Source: Clostridiales bacterium (lineage in GTDB: Bacteria; Bacillota; Clostridia; Peptostreptococcales; Acidaminobacteraceae). From it: DNA of 64,000 bases. Within the stretch, counting starts at the first letter, position 1, and every line of letters begins with the position of its first letter. The DNA lies in contig JAEIOD010000003.1 in the NCBI GenBank assembly GCA_016342415.1, positions 124,001 through 188,000 on the forward strand, given 5' to 3'. Under the pieces are notes generated by a model, which ran no database searches, had not been told where the DNA came from, and saw only the letters and a program-made list of their open reading frames with translations. Below are positions 8,961 through 18,329 of this stretch, one piece after another. Position numbers and translations under genes: made by a program.

Positions 8961-9614
8961 ATGTTACCAAAATTACAAGTCGCATTAGACAATACATCAT
9001 TAAAAGATGCATTAGCATCTATCAGAGACATCGGTGAACACATTGATGTTATAGAAGTGGGCACTATTTTACATGTTGCAGAAGGATTAGAACCTGTTAG
9101 ATGTTTAAGAGCATTGTATCCGGAAAAAATTATTTTAGCAGATATTAAAGGCGCTGACGCTGGGAGTCTATTGGCAAAACAGTGTTATGGAGCAGGTGCA
9201 ACATGGATGACTGTTATCTGTTGTGCAGAGATTCCTACAATGACAGGTATGTTGGATGTGGCAAAATCTTATGAATCGGATAAAGATGTACAAATTGAAT
9301 TATATGGTGATTGGACATGGGATCATGCTACATCTTGGAAAAAAGCGGGTTTAACTCAAGTGGTTTATCATCGTTCTAGAGATGCACAAGCTGCAGGTCA
9401 AAACTGGGGACCGAAAGATTTAGAGAAATTGAATAAATTATGTGATATGGGATTTGATGTTACAGTAACGGGTGGTTTAGCGGTTGAAGATATTAAGTTG
9501 TTCAAAGACTTGCCTATTTACTGTTTTATAGCAGGAAGAAGTATCAGAGATGCAAAATGTCCTGTCACAGCAGCTAAATCATTTAAGTCGGAAATTTCTA
9601 CATACTGGAGCTAA
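8961..9614 (+). CDS. ulaD: 3-keto-L-gulonate-6-phosphate decarboxylase (UlaD)
   Basis: 217 residues, ATG 8961 behind AGGAGG, eight bases after ulaB. It belongs to the OMP-decarboxylase suprafamily (TIM barrel) and makes L-xylulose 5-phosphate. The active-site strand [10 protein letters not shown] holds the catalytic Asp/Lys pair; [32 protein letters not shown] and [10 protein letters not shown] all match UlaD/KGPDC. Hexulose-phosphate synthase is the nearest alternative, but the neighbours decide for UlaD. Confidence 0.92.
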   Translation: MLPKLQVALDNTSLKDALASIRDIGEHIDVIEVGTILHVAEGLEPVRCLRALYPEKIILADIKGADAGSLLAKQCYGAGATWMTVICCAEIPTMTGMLDVAKSYESDKDVQIELYGDWTWDHATSWKKAGLTQVVYHRSRDAQAAGQNWGPKDLEKLNKLCDMGFDVTVTGGLAVEDIKLFKDLPIYCFIAGRSIRDAKCPVTAAKSFKSEISTYWS

Positions 9615-9616
9615 AG

Positions 9617-10459
9617 ATGAGTTTGAAAAACAATCGATTTGGTATTTATGAAAAAGCGATTCCAAATCGCTTTGAGTGGCAAGACAAAATAGATATAGCT
9701 ATTTCTGCAGGTTATGACTTTATAGAAATGTCCGTAGATGAAAGTGATGAACGATTATCAAGACTGGATTGGTCAAAGGATACATGTGCTGCTTTAAGAA
9801 AGACTTTATTTGAAGCAGACTTCTATATTAATTCTATGTGCTTAAGTGCACATAGAAGGTTTCCTTTTGGCAGTGAAGATAAAACTAAAAGAAAAAGAGC
9901 TTATGAAATTATGGAAAAAGCCATTAATCTTTCAGAAGCTCTGGGTATCAGAAACATCCAACTTGCAGGATATGATGTTTATTATGAAGATCAATCTGAT
10001 GAGACTGAAGAACGTTTTATTGAAGGATTAAAATATGCAGCCAAACTGGCGAGTGAAGCCAATATTATGTTATCGATAGAGATTATGGATACAGAGTTTA
10101 TTGGGACCATTACAAGATGTTTGAAGTACATAGAGTTGGTTAATTCACCTTGGTTAAAGATATATCCCGATTTAGGAAATCTATCTCAGTGGACAACTAA
10201 TCCAAGTGAAGAACTCATTAAGGGATTTGAACATATAGTTTCAATTCATCTAAAAGATACCAGACCAAACATCTTTAAATGTGTGCCGTTTGGTGAAGGT
10301 ACAGTTGAATTTAAAGGTCTCTTTGAAACACTGACTGAAAAGGAATACTCAGGACCGTTTCTGATAGAAATGTGGGCAGATAATACTTTGATTGAAACTA
10401 AAGAAGAAACTGTTCAACATATCGTAAAAGCAAAAGAGTGGTTGAAGCAAAAAATGTAG
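9617..10459 (+). CDS. ulaE: L-ribulose-5-phosphate 3-epimerase (UlaE)
   Basis: 280 residues starting two bases after ulaD. It is an AP-endonuclease-2-like TIM barrel that converts L-xylulose 5-phosphate to L-ribulose 5-phosphate. Metal and active-site motifs are visible: FIEMSVDE (Glu), IQLAGYDVYYE, SIEIMDTEF (Glu), YPDLGNLSQW (Asp), SIHLKDT (His) and a C-terminal LIEMWAD (Glu). The length matches UlaE/SgbU. Confidence 0.9.
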   Translation: MSLKNNRFGIYEKAIPNRFEWQDKIDIAISAGYDFIEMSVDESDERLSRLDWSKDTCAALRKTLFEADFYINSMCLSAHRRFPFGSEDKTKRKRAYEIMEKAINLSEALGIRNIQLAGYDVYYEDQSDETEERFIEGLKYAAKLASEANIMLSIEIMDTEFIGTITRCLKYIELVNSPWLKIYPDLGNLSQWTTNPSEELIKGFEHIVSIHLKDTRPNIFKCVPFGEGTVEFKGLFETLTEKEYSGPFLIEMWADNTLIETKEETVQHIVKAKEWLKQKM

Positions 10460-10468
10460 GAGACAATT

Positions 10469-11161
10469 ATGTTGGAAAAATTGAAACAAGAAGTCTATGA
10501 TGCTAATATTGAATTAGTGACTCAGAATCTTGTAATATATACTTGGGGAAATGTGAGCGCAATTGATCGTGAAACCGATTTAGTGGTTATAAAACCCAGT
10601 GGTGTTAAGTATGACAGGATGAAACCGAGTGATATGGTGGTCGTTGACTTAGATGGCAATATCATAGAAGGTGAGATGAAACCGTCTTCTGATACACCAA
10701 CGCATCTAGAACTTTATAGATGTTTTAAACATATAAACGGTGTGGTACATACCCATTCAGAATGGGCGACTTCATGGGCTCAAGCTTGTAGAGACGTACC
10801 GTCATATGGGACAACACATGCAGATTACTTCTATGGTGATATTCCATGTACACGTAGTCTGACAAAAGAAGAAATAAAAACCAATTATGAACTTAATACA
10901 GGCAAAGTCATTATTGAAACACTTGTTAAAAAAAATTATAAACCTCTAGAAATGCCAGGGATTATTGTTAGTAATCATGGACCGTTTACATGGGGAGAAA
11001 GTGCTATGGATGCAGTGCATAACGCAAAGGTAGTGGAAGAAGTTTGTAAGATGGCTTTTAGAACAGAAAAACTAAACCAGACGGTTAAAAAAATTGACGA
11101 TCATTTATTGGATAAGCATTATCTAAGAAAACATGGTAAAAACGCTTATTACGGTCAATAA
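10469..11161 (+). CDS. ulaF: L-ribulose-5-phosphate 4-epimerase (UlaF)
   Basis: 230 residues from ATG 10469 behind AGGAGA. It is a class II aldolase/adducin-fold enzyme making D-xylulose 5-phosphate, the entry to the pentose phosphate pathway. Substrate and zinc motifs are present: [36 protein letters not shown] (two zinc His) and a third zinc His in [10 protein letters not shown]. Paralogues AraD and SgbE have the same fold; placement at the end of the ula pathway favours UlaF. Confidence 0.9.
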   Translation: MLEKLKQEVYDANIELVTQNLVIYTWGNVSAIDRETDLVVIKPSGVKYDRMKPSDMVVVDLDGNIIEGEMKPSSDTPTHLELYRCFKHINGVVHTHSEWATSWAQACRDVPSYGTTHADYFYGDIPCTRSLTKEEIKTNYELNTGKVIIETLVKKNYKPLEMPGIIVSNHGPFTWGESAMDAVHNAKVVEEVCKMAFRTEKLNQTVKKIDDHLLDKHYLRKHGKNAYYGQ

Positions 11162-11178
11162 AACTATAGAGGTGGGTT

Positions 11179-12150
11179 ATGACTAAAGAAGAAAAGCAAG
11201 CAGATGAAAGACAATTATTAATTGAAGTATCGGTTAGGTATTTTTTAGATGGGATGACTCAAAGTCAAATTGCAAAAGAACTTTTTCTTTCAAGACCCAA
11301 AGTGTCAAGATTGTTAAAGAAAGCCAAAGAGACGGGAATTGTCAGCATCAATATTAACTATGCAAGTGATCAGACTGAATACATTAGAGATGAATTGACC
11401 AAACGTTTCAATATCAATAATGTACGTATGGTAAAAACTCAAAGTAATTATTCTGATACTTTAGTTGAAATAGGCAAATATGCCGCTGATGTCATGTCAA
11501 ATGTAATGTTTGACGGTATGACCATTGGTATATCTTGGGGACATAGTGTACGAAATACTGTATCTCAGATGAAAAAGTTATCCTATGAGGATATAAAAAT
11601 TGTAGAGCTATTCGGTGCCATTAGTTATGATATGGGAGAATCGGATATTTTGAGTATTGGAACAAATCTTGCCAATAAAATTGGAGCGAGATTTTATCCG
11701 ATACCAGCACCTATATTTGTTGATAATAAAGAAGCCAGAGATGCTTTAGTTAAGAGTCCTATTATCAAACATTCTCTTGAAATGATTGATAACTGTGATT
11801 TGATCCTTACGGGTCTTGGTGCTGTAGAAACAGAGATTCCACAAACACTTTGGGATATATATGTAAAAGATGAACTCAAGGAAAAGATTCTCAGAAAAGG
11901 TGGTGTTGGTTTTTTATGTGCCCACTTCTTTGACCAACGAGGTGAATTCCTGGATTTAAATATCAATAAAAATATAATCGGTATTCAATCGGATACAATC
12001 GGAAAACAGAAAATGATTGTTGTAGCAGGCGGAGAAAGAAAATCAAAAGCAATTTTAGGTGCTTTGAGAGCTGGTCGAATTGATACTCTTATATCGGATG
12101 AAGATGCACTTTTAAAAGTTCTTGAATTAGATGATAAAATAAGAAAATAG
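11179..12150 (+). CDS. SorC/DeoR-type sugar-binding transcriptional regulator
   Basis: 323 residues from ATG 11179 behind AGAGGTGGG. The N-terminal helix-turn-helix spans about 20-50 (DGMTQSQIAKELFLSRPKVS); the rest is a SorC-type phosphosugar-sensing domain with ISWGHSV and a tail LGALRAGRIDTLISDEDA. It sits inside the ascorbate operon after ulaF and before ptsI, so it probably controls this operon with an ascorbate-derived sugar phosphate as inducer. The three TGNRCAAAYGT-like sites upstream of ulaA are its candidate operators. This differs from E. coli, where ula is controlled by the unrelated UlaR. Confidence 0.85.
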   Translation: MTKEEKQADERQLLIEVSVRYFLDGMTQSQIAKELFLSRPKVSRLLKKAKETGIVSININYASDQTEYIRDELTKRFNINNVRMVKTQSNYSDTLVEIGKYAADVMSNVMFDGMTIGISWGHSVRNTVSQMKKLSYEDIKIVELFGAISYDMGESDILSIGTNLANKIGARFYPIPAPIFVDNKEARDALVKSPIIKHSLEMIDNCDLILTGLGAVETEIPQTLWDIYVKDELKEKILRKGGVGFLCAHFFDQRGEFLDLNINKNIIGIQSDTIGKQKMIVVAGGERKSKAILGALRAGRIDTLISDEDALLKVLELDDKIRK

Positions 12151-12159
12151 AGGTAGATC

Positions 12160-13878
12160 ATGGTGATTAAAGGTATTGCTGCGAGTAATGGTTATGCCAT
12201 CGCAAAGATATTTAAAATAGAAACATTGGCATTAGATGTCACAGATGAAAAGATTGCATCTTACGAAGATGAAAAATTGAAGTTTGATACGGCTCATCAA
12301 AAAAGCATATCTGAATTACAGACAATCAGAGATAAAGCGATTATAAATTTAGGTGAAGAACATGGTGCTATTTTTGAAGCACATCTTCAGATGATACAAG
12401 ATCCTGAACTTTTAGGTGGTATTGAGTCAATGATGGAAAATGATTTAGTCAATGCAGCATTTGCACTTCAAACGGTATCGGATAGTTTTATAGCCATATT
12501 TGAATCGATGGAAAATGACTATATGAAAGAACGGGCCGCCGATATAAAAGATATTAGAAAAAGACTTCTATGTCATTTATTAGAGGTTAAGATGAATGAT
12601 GTCACACTTATTGATGAGCCGGTTGTAGTTGTTGCAGAAGATATCACACCTTCGGAAACCGCTCAACTGAATCGTGACTTTGTAAAAGGATTTGCAACCA
12701 ATATTGGCGGTAGAACAAGTCACAGTGCCATTATGGCAAGATCACTAGAAATACCTGCAGTTGTTGGTTTGAAGTCGGTTTTAGAAAAAGCAAATCATGG
12801 AGATCAAGTGATTTTAGATGGAGTCAGTGGTGAAATCTTTTTAAATCCAACTCAAGAGATGATTACAACATATGAGCAGAAACTGGTTGAATATAATGAA
12901 AAAAAGTTACTGCTTCAAAGGTATTTGGATAAGAAATCAGTTACCTTAGATGGTCATCAAGTGGAAATGTCCGCAAATATTGGAACCCCTGATGATGTAG
13001 ATGGCATCATAGCAAATGGTGGTGAAGGTGTAGGTCTTTATAGAACGGAATTCTTATATATGGGTAGAAGTAACTTCCCTACTGAAGAAGAGCAATTTAT
13101 TGCTTATAAAACAGTTCTTGAAAGGATGGATCCTAAACCCATTGTTATAAGAACCTTGGATATCGGTGGTGATAAAGAACTTTCTTACTTGGACATGCCA
13201 GAGGAGATGAATCCATTTTTAGGGTATCGAGCTATTCGTTTGTGTCTTGATAGAAAAGAAATTTTTGTGACTCAATTAAGAGCTTTGTTGAGAGCGAGTA
13301 TTCATGGACAACTAAAAATCATGTTTCCCATGATTGCTACAATCAGTGAATTTTTAGATGCCAAGAGTATTTTGCTTGAAACGAAAGAAGCCTTAATAAA
13401 AGAAGGCATTGAGGTGAGTGAGCATATTGAAGTTGGCATGATGGTTGAAATACCGGCAGCTGCAATACTAGCAGACCAATTTGCCAAACATGTTGATTTC
13501 TTTTCAATCGGCACAAACGATCTTATCCAATATACTTTTGCAGCAGATCGTATGAATGAAACTGTGTCTTATCTGTATCAGCCATACAATCCATCACTTC
13601 TTAGGTTGATAAAAATGGTCATTGATGCAGCGCATAAAGAAGGCAAATGGGCTGGCATGTGTGGTGAGATGGCTGGAGATCATATAGCGATTCCGTTGTT
13701 ATTAGGACTTGGATTGGATGAATTTAGCATGAGCGCAACCAGCATTCTATCAGCAAGGGCACTGATGAGCAAAATGGATATGAAAAAGTTAAAACCACTG
13801 GCTGAAAAAGCTTTAGATATGAGTCATAATGATGAGGTTATGAACTTAGTGAATGACTACTTGGAGGAAATCAAATGA
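12160..13878 (+). CDS. ptsI: PTS enzyme I
   Basis: 572 residues from ATG 12160 behind GAGG. It is the PEP-dependent phosphotransferase that phosphorylates HPr. The phosphorylated histidine is H188 in [13 protein letters not shown]; the PEP-binding barrel carries [47 protein letters not shown] and MCGEMAGD, all intact. The length is that of an ordinary EI, with no EIIA or HPr fusion. It lies nine bases after the SorC-type regulator and overlaps the start of the HPr gene by four bases. Linkage of EI/HPr to one sugar operon is unusual; it may be the only EI of the genome or a dedicated copy. Confidence 0.93.
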   Translation: MVIKGIAASNGYAIAKIFKIETLALDVTDEKIASYEDEKLKFDTAHQKSISELQTIRDKAIINLGEEHGAIFEAHLQMIQDPELLGGIESMMENDLVNAAFALQTVSDSFIAIFESMENDYMKERAADIKDIRKRLLCHLLEVKMNDVTLIDEPVVVVAEDITPSETAQLNRDFVKGFATNIGGRTSHSAIMARSLEIPAVVGLKSVLEKANHGDQVILDGVSGEIFLNPTQEMITTYEQKLVEYNEKKLLLQRYLDKKSVTLDGHQVEMSANIGTPDDVDGIIANGGEGVGLYRTEFLYMGRSNFPTEEEQFIAYKTVLERMDPKPIVIRTLDIGGDKELSYLDMPEEMNPFLGYRAIRLCLDRKEIFVTQLRALLRASIHGQLKIMFPMIATISEFLDAKSILLETKEALIKEGIEVSEHIEVGMMVEIPAAAILADQFAKHVDFFSIGTNDLIQYTFAADRMNETVSYLYQPYNPSLLRLIKMVIDAAHKEGKWAGMCGEMAGDHIAIPLLLGLGLDEFSMSATSILSARALMSKMDMKKLKPLAEKALDMSHNDEVMNLVNDYLEEIK

Positions 13879-14141
13879 AAGTAATTGAAATGAAAATAAT
13901 AGATCCTGCTGGACTTCATGCAAGACCTGCTTCTCTACTTGTGAAGGAAGCCTCTAAATTCAAATCGGATGTTGAATTGGAATCAGGAGAAAAGAAAACA
14001 ACTTTAAAATCAATCTTAGGTATTATGTCATTAGGTGTTAAAGCTGATACGGACATAAAAATCTATATAGATGGAGAAGATGAAAGTATTGCTAAAGAGT
14101 CAATCACTAAATTCTTGGTAGATAATAACCTCGCTGTATAA
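13875..14141 (+). CDS. ptsH: Phosphocarrier protein HPr
   Basis: 88 residues, ATG 13875 overlapping the ptsI stop (ATGA) and preceded by GGAGG. The active-site histidine H15 lies in GLHARPAS and the regulatory serine S46 in [15 protein letters not shown], so it is a substrate for HPr kinase and could act as a CcpA corepressor. It is the last gene of the ascorbate operon. Confidence 0.93.
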   Translation: MKVIEMKIIDPAGLHARPASLLVKEASKFKSDVELESGEKKTTLKSILGIMSLGVKADTDIKIYIDGEDESIAKESITKFLVDNNLAV

Positions 14142-14167
14142 TGAACCTCAAATTATATATCTAAAAG

Positions 14168-14196
14168 AAGGCATCTAGAAATAGGTGTCTTTTTTT
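14168..14196 (+). terminator. Terminator of the ascorbate PTS operon
   Basis: GGCATCT (14170-14176) pairs with AGGTGTC (14183-14189) with two G-T pairs, extended by flanking A-T pairs, then seven T. Confidence 0.75.
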
Positions 14197-14249
14197 GCTG
14201 TTTTTCAGTTGGGTGTAAAAGTATTGTAATCCATATTTTTATGAGAAAA

Positions 14250-14258
14250 TGGTATAGT
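14250..14258 (+). promoter_or_regulatory. Extended -10 promoter
   Basis: TGGTATAGT is an extended -10 element 70 bases before the kinase-like gene. There is no clear -35 at the usual spacing. Confidence 0.4.
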
Positions 14259-14327
14259 GTGATTAAGAGAGTAACAAGTAATTGAAAATATAATATGATT
14301 ATAGGTATATACATCAGGAGAGAAGTT

Positions 14328-15224
14328 ATGGATATTATAAAAATTGTTAAGGAAAACTGGGGTTATGATCACGCTGAAGTTGTTGAAGAATATGATGTAG
14401 GAGGTAGTCGAATTGTATGCAGAATCCGTACGGAGTCTGCTGATGTTGTGCTAAAAGGCATTCCGGATAGAATTGATGAAAATGTGATTGAAGCTAATGT
14501 GAAAGCACATGAGTATCTTGGTAATGAAAATGGTTTGGCACCTTCAATATTAAGTCTGCCAGATGATTCTCTTTATATTTGTAAAAATGAATATTATTTT
14601 TTTTTAATGACATTTGTTCATGGTAGACAATTACAAGAAACTGTTGATGATGAATTTTTACTTGGTAAGGCAACCAAGCAGATGCATCAATTACATGACC
14701 CATGTGAGAAGTCATCATTTTATACATCAAATAAAATTAAAGAATATAGATCGTGGTTCAAAGAGTATCCATTTAAGAAAGACTATAATTCAATCGTTGA
14801 TGGCTTACCTGACTTTACACTGTACGATCAATGTTTTATTCATACTGATATTGGTCCTCATAATGCTCGTTGTAATAATGAAGGCAAGGTTGTATTTATT
14901 GACTTAGATGATGCTGGTTATGGACCTAAATACTTGGATTTAGGCTGGCCGTTCATAATGCAATTTGTTGATTACAATAAATCAACCAGAGAAATGAAGT
15001 ATCAATTTGACTTGGCAGTTGCTTTTCTTTCCGGTTATTTTGATGATGGAACCATTGATAAACAAACATATGATAAAATCTGGGAAGGTGCAACATATAT
15101 GCATGTTTCTTATATGAAAACTTTCGGACCTGAAGCGGTGGAAGCTCTGTGGAATATCCTGAATTATGGTATGGATCAAAAAGACAAGTTGTATGAACTG
15201 TATCATTCAAACTTAAAAGATTAA
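14328..15224 (+). CDS. APH/choline-kinase-fold phosphotransferase
   Basis: 298 residues. ATG 14328 follows CAGGAGAG; the earlier in-frame ATG at 14295 lacks a ribosome binding site. The kinase-like (APH) fold is shown by the Brenner-type catalytic loop IHTDIGPHNARCN and the metal-binding IDLDDAGYGPKYLDLG. A nucleotide-binding lysine is probable in DVVLKGIP. Relatives phosphorylate aminoglycosides, choline, homoserine or methylthioribose; nothing here picks a substrate, and I would not call it an antibiotic-resistance gene. It is monocistronic after the PTS terminator. Confidence 0.75.
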   Translation: MDIIKIVKENWGYDHAEVVEEYDVGGSRIVCRIRTESADVVLKGIPDRIDENVIEANVKAHEYLGNENGLAPSILSLPDDSLYICKNEYYFFLMTFVHGRQLQETVDDEFLLGKATKQMHQLHDPCEKSSFYTSNKIKEYRSWFKEYPFKKDYNSIVDGLPDFTLYDQCFIHTDIGPHNARCNNEGKVVFIDLDDAGYGPKYLDLGWPFIMQFVDYNKSTREMKYQFDLAVAFLSGYFDDGTIDKQTYDKIWEGATYMHVSYMKTFGPEAVEALWNILNYGMDQKDKLYELYHSNLKD

Positions 15225-15356
15225 TCATTTAAATATGAGAAGGCAACACCAGCTGCAGTCATCCTTCTAACAGTTTACTTAGAAGAGGACTTGAAAATTG
15301 ACTCTATAATGATTGAAATGATATGATTTTAAATACTACAAAAAGTGAGATTGAAG

Positions 15357-15806
15357 ATGAAAAAATATTTAATAGTATGAGGAGTAATTGTTATTGGGTT
15401 GCTTTTATTTATGCGACTAGGAAATAATCATATATTACCTTTTAGTTTTGTAGATAATGTACAGGAAAATAGGATTAATAGGGTCTTAAATGCATTTGAA
15501 GAGAGTGTGCTGAATCCTGTTTATGATGATCAACTCAAATTAGATGTATTAAGAGGTAACAGCAAGTATTATAAATTTATTAACGATGAGTGGATTAATG
15601 TTTACACCTATGATGACCCAAAGCTAAAGTTTGATGATTATCATAGCATCTCGGAAGAGGGTTATCATATTTTAGGTGTTGATTATGAATGGGTTTTTAT
15701 ACCCCATTTCTATTTGTGTGGAGATTTGGTAATTCAATATATTGGTACTGATTCAGAGGTGTTAGGAATACTGGATGAACTTGGTGATGAGATTACAGGT
15801 CGTTAG
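15357..15806 (+). pseudogene. Membrane-anchored hypothetical protein interrupted by an in-frame TGA
   Basis: An ATG at 15357 opens MKKYLIV, hits TGA at 15378 (codon 8), and the frame then continues as GVIVIGLLLFMRLG and on to 15806 without another stop. Together the halves make one good N-terminal membrane segment, and a Trp in place of the stop would fit. The remaining 135 residues are soluble and acidic, of no family I recognise. Internal initiation at TTG 15399, about 14 bases after an AGGAG, is possible and would leave a shorter protein. Either this is a nonsense-mutated gene or the TGA is read through. Confidence 0.4.
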
Positions 15807-16029
15807 ATTATGAAGTTTCAAACTTATATTATAATCGGATAAAAGAGCACTTCAGTGTGTTCTTATATAGTTTTTGACCTATTTGCAAGTGTGAAGATTT
15901 AATAAAAATGATTTGGGTCCATGTTTAAAAAACATCATTGCGGTTGATTTGAATTTTCATACCCTGCGACGATATTTCTTGTTCTTATGAGTTTTTTTGG
16001 GTATATAAGCACAAAGACAAGGAGTAATT

Positions 16030-16470
16030 ATGTTTGGTGGAGAAAACAATAAAAGGTTATTTATCATCATCGTGGTTGGTATCATTCTATGGTTGGCCAT
16101 ACATTTTTTTAATCTATTCAGAGTCAATACGTTTAATAAAGAGCTGGTTGCGACTCATAGTGCCATTGAAGCCACATTATTAATGGGTGATCTTAAAATA
16201 GTAGTTGATGAAGAAGAATTAACGACCTATAAGTTATCATCTTATGACGTAGTGATACTTGAAAGAAAAGAAGTCAGAGGTGGTCTGACACCGTATGGCA
16301 GGTTATTGTTTGCAACTGAACAAAAGGATATTGAAATTGAACTTTTCGAATTATCTGATACTGAAGTCAGTGTTAGAACGCAGTTCCAAAGCAAAAATGT
16401 CGTTGGTAAGTTAAAAGGCGTATTTTTTCTAGTAGAAGATGAACTGCTACGTTTAATTTACAAACGCTAA
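16030..16470 (+). CDS. Single-pass membrane hypothetical protein
   Basis: 146 residues behind AAGGAG. One hydrophobic segment lies at about 9-28 after a positively charged start, then a soluble domain rich in beta strands, probably outside the cell. I do not recognise the family. It is monocistronic with a terminator downstream. A paralogy to the interrupted gene just upstream cannot be judged by eye. Confidence 0.6.
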   Translation: MFGGENNKRLFIIIVVGIILWLAIHFFNLFRVNTFNKELVATHSAIEATLLMGDLKIVVDEEELTTYKLSSYDVVILERKEVRGGLTPYGRLLFATEQKDIEIELFELSDTEVSVRTQFQSKNVVGKLKGVFFLVEDELLRLIYKR

Positions 16471-16486
16471 ATTTCAAAGCTTGAAG

Positions 16487-16518
16487 AAGACATCTATTTA
16501 AATGATGTCTTTTGTTTT
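16487..16518 (+). terminator. Terminator before the formate dehydrogenase operon
   Basis: AAGACATC (16487-16494) pairs with GATGTCTT (16504-16511), followed by a T-rich tail. Confidence 0.7.
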
Positions 16519-16600
16519 TGCACACGTTTGTATGCATTTTAGTAGGGTAGATAAATAGCAGACTGAGCTGTTGTGATAATACTAATAAGAGGAGGGTATT

Positions 16601-17083
16601 ATGGATGTATTAAAAGATAAAATTGATGTTATACTATCACATTATGATTATCAAGTGGAGGATTTGTTACCCATACTGTTAGAAGTCCAACACGAAAGTG
16701 ATGGTAGATATATATCAGAATTTTCAGCGATGTATATAGCGGATCAAGTAAAAATTCCATATGCTCAAATTTCAGAAGTCATTACTTTCTTTTCGGCTCT
16801 GAATCCTACAAAAAAAGGCAAATACCATATTGAGATGTGTAATGGAACTGTTTGTAGAGTCAATGAGAAAAGCATCATTGAAAGTTATTTAGAAGATACT
16901 TTACATATAAAAGTTGGTGAAACAACTGCTGATGGATTATTTACCTTAGATCATGCACCCTGTTTTGGTGCTTGTGATATCTCACCTTCTGTTAGAATCA
17001 ATAAAAAGGCTTATGGGCATTTGACAATAGATAAAATGAAGTCCATTTTAGAAAAGTTAAGAGGTGACTCAAATGACTTATAA
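16601..17083 (+). CDS. NuoE-like 2Fe-2S subunit of NAD-linked formate dehydrogenase
   Basis: 160 residues from ATG 16601 behind AGGAGGG. It has the thioredoxin-like [2Fe-2S] fold with the ligand pattern C80-x4-C85 (CNGTVC) and C121-x3-C125 (CFGAC). Such subunits pass electrons between the flavin subunit and the Fe-S chain in complex I, HydABC hydrogenases and FdsABG-type formate dehydrogenases. It overlaps the NuoF-like gene, so the two are coupled, and the catalytic subunit follows. Confidence 0.9.
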   Translation: MDVLKDKIDVILSHYDYQVEDLLPILLEVQHESDGRYISEFSAMYIADQVKIPYAQISEVITFFSALNPTKKGKYHIEMCNGTVCRVNEKSIIESYLEDTLHIKVGETTADGLFTLDHAPCFGACDISPSVRINKKAYGHLTIDKMKSILEKLRGDSNDL

Positions 17084-18329
17084 ACCTTTGATCACAGAAT
17101 TTTTTAACCGTTATAAATACGACGATATCGAAGCCTATTTAAGGTTAGGTGGATTCTCTGGTTTAACCAATGTGATTTATGAAGGCAAGGATTTTGCAAT
17201 ATCCGAACTTAAAGATGCGGACATCAAAGGACGTGGTGGTGCAGAATATCCTGCGTGGAGAAAGTGGTTACTGGCCAAAGAAAGAGATGAGGAAAAAGTT
17301 ATTCTCTGTAATGCGGATGAAGGAGAACCAGGTTCTTTTAAAGATAGAGATCTCTTAAATAAAGATCCTTATAAAGTCATAGAAGGCATGATTATAGCAG
17401 CTTATGTCATAGGTGCAAAACGAGGTTATATTTATATAAGAGAGGAATATGACCATATCAGAAGGAAGTTCATCACTGCATGTGAATTAGCTAAGTCATA
17501 TGGCTTATTAGGTGTAAATATTCTAGATGCAGAGTTTGATTTTGATATAAAGGTAAATACCGGTGCCGGTGCGTATATTTGTGGAGAAAATACGGCATTA
17601 ATTGAATCAATGATGGGCAAGGTGGGAAGACCTAGATTAAAACCGCCACGAGTCGGTGAAAAGGGATTGTTTGGTTTACCAACCATGGTCAACAATGTAG
17701 AAACTTTTGTGTGTGCAACAACTGTGATGATTCATGGTTCTGAAAAATACTGTTCGACTGGCACTGTAAACAGTAAAGGCAATAAAGTCATCAGTGTCAG
17801 TGGTAGGTTAAAATCACCTGGCACATACGAAGTACCTTTTGGCATTACAGTAGATGAACTTATCAATCAAATAGGAGGCGGACCTAAAGGTGAATATCCT
17901 ATAAAATTTGTCCAGTCTGGTGGCGCTTCTGGTCCATTGATTCCAGCGAGTATGTTTCATATCAAATACAGTTATGAGGACTTTGAAGAGAATGGATTTA
18001 GCATCGGTGCAGGATCCATGGTTGTAGTCGATGAAAAAACTGAACTGATTGATTATCTGATTGCGATAGAAGAGTTTTTTAAACATGAATCTTGCGGTAA
18101 ATGTACACCATGTCGTGAAGGTCTTAATCAAGTGGTTAAAATTCTTTATAAAATAAAACGGAAAACTGCAACTTTAAAAGATATGGAAAAATTAGAACGT
18201 GTTTCTCAGGTGATGGTAGATGCCTCGTTCTGCGGATTAGGCGTAACAGCGCCTACAGCCATATTCTCAGCACTTGAATATTATAAAGGTGAGTTATACC
18301 AAAATGTAGCAATGGAGGATGTCAAATGA
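17073..18329 (+). CDS. NuoF-like NADH/FMN subunit of NAD-linked formate dehydrogenase
   Basis: 418 residues; I take ATG 17073, six bases after GAGGTG, rather than the in-frame GTG at 17064 which overlaps that site. It carries the FMN and NAD(H) sites (GRGGAEYPAWRKW, CNADEGEPGSFKDRDLL, GAGAYICGENTALIESMMG) and the N3-type 4Fe-4S ligands SCGKCTPCREG plus the Cys of SFCGLG. It lacks the extra N- and C-terminal ferredoxin domains of bifurcating HydB. Function: reduces NAD with electrons from formate or the reverse. Its stop overlaps the start of the catalytic gene. Confidence 0.92.
   Translation: MTYKPLITEFFNRYKYDDIEAYLRLGGFSGLTNVIYEGKDFAISELKDADIKGRGGAEYPAWRKWLLAKERDEEKVILCNADEGEPGSFKDRDLLNKDPYKVIEGMIIAAYVIGAKRGYIYIREEYDHIRRKFITACELAKSYGLLGVNILDAEFDFDIKVNTGAGAYICGENTALIESMMGKVGRPRLKPPRVGEKGLFGLPTMVNNVETFVCATTVMIHGSEKYCSTGTVNSKGNKVISVSGRLKSPGTYEVPFGITVDELINQIGGGPKGEYPIKFVQSGGASGPLIPASMFHIKYSYEDFEENGFSIGAGSMVVVDEKTELIDYLIAIEEFFKHESCGKCTPCREGLNQVVKILYKIKRKTATLKDMEKLERVSQVMVDASFCGLGVTAPTAIFSALEYYKGELYQNVAMEDVK

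Noticed and set aside
15237-15272. AGAAGG...CCTTCT as a terminator after the kinase-like gene
   Set aside because: The stem is six base pairs with a very long loop and no T-run.
16519-16532. TGCACACGTTTGTA as a CcpA cre site upstream of the formate dehydrogenase operon
   Set aside because: Too many mismatches to the cre consensus and no clear promoter overlap.
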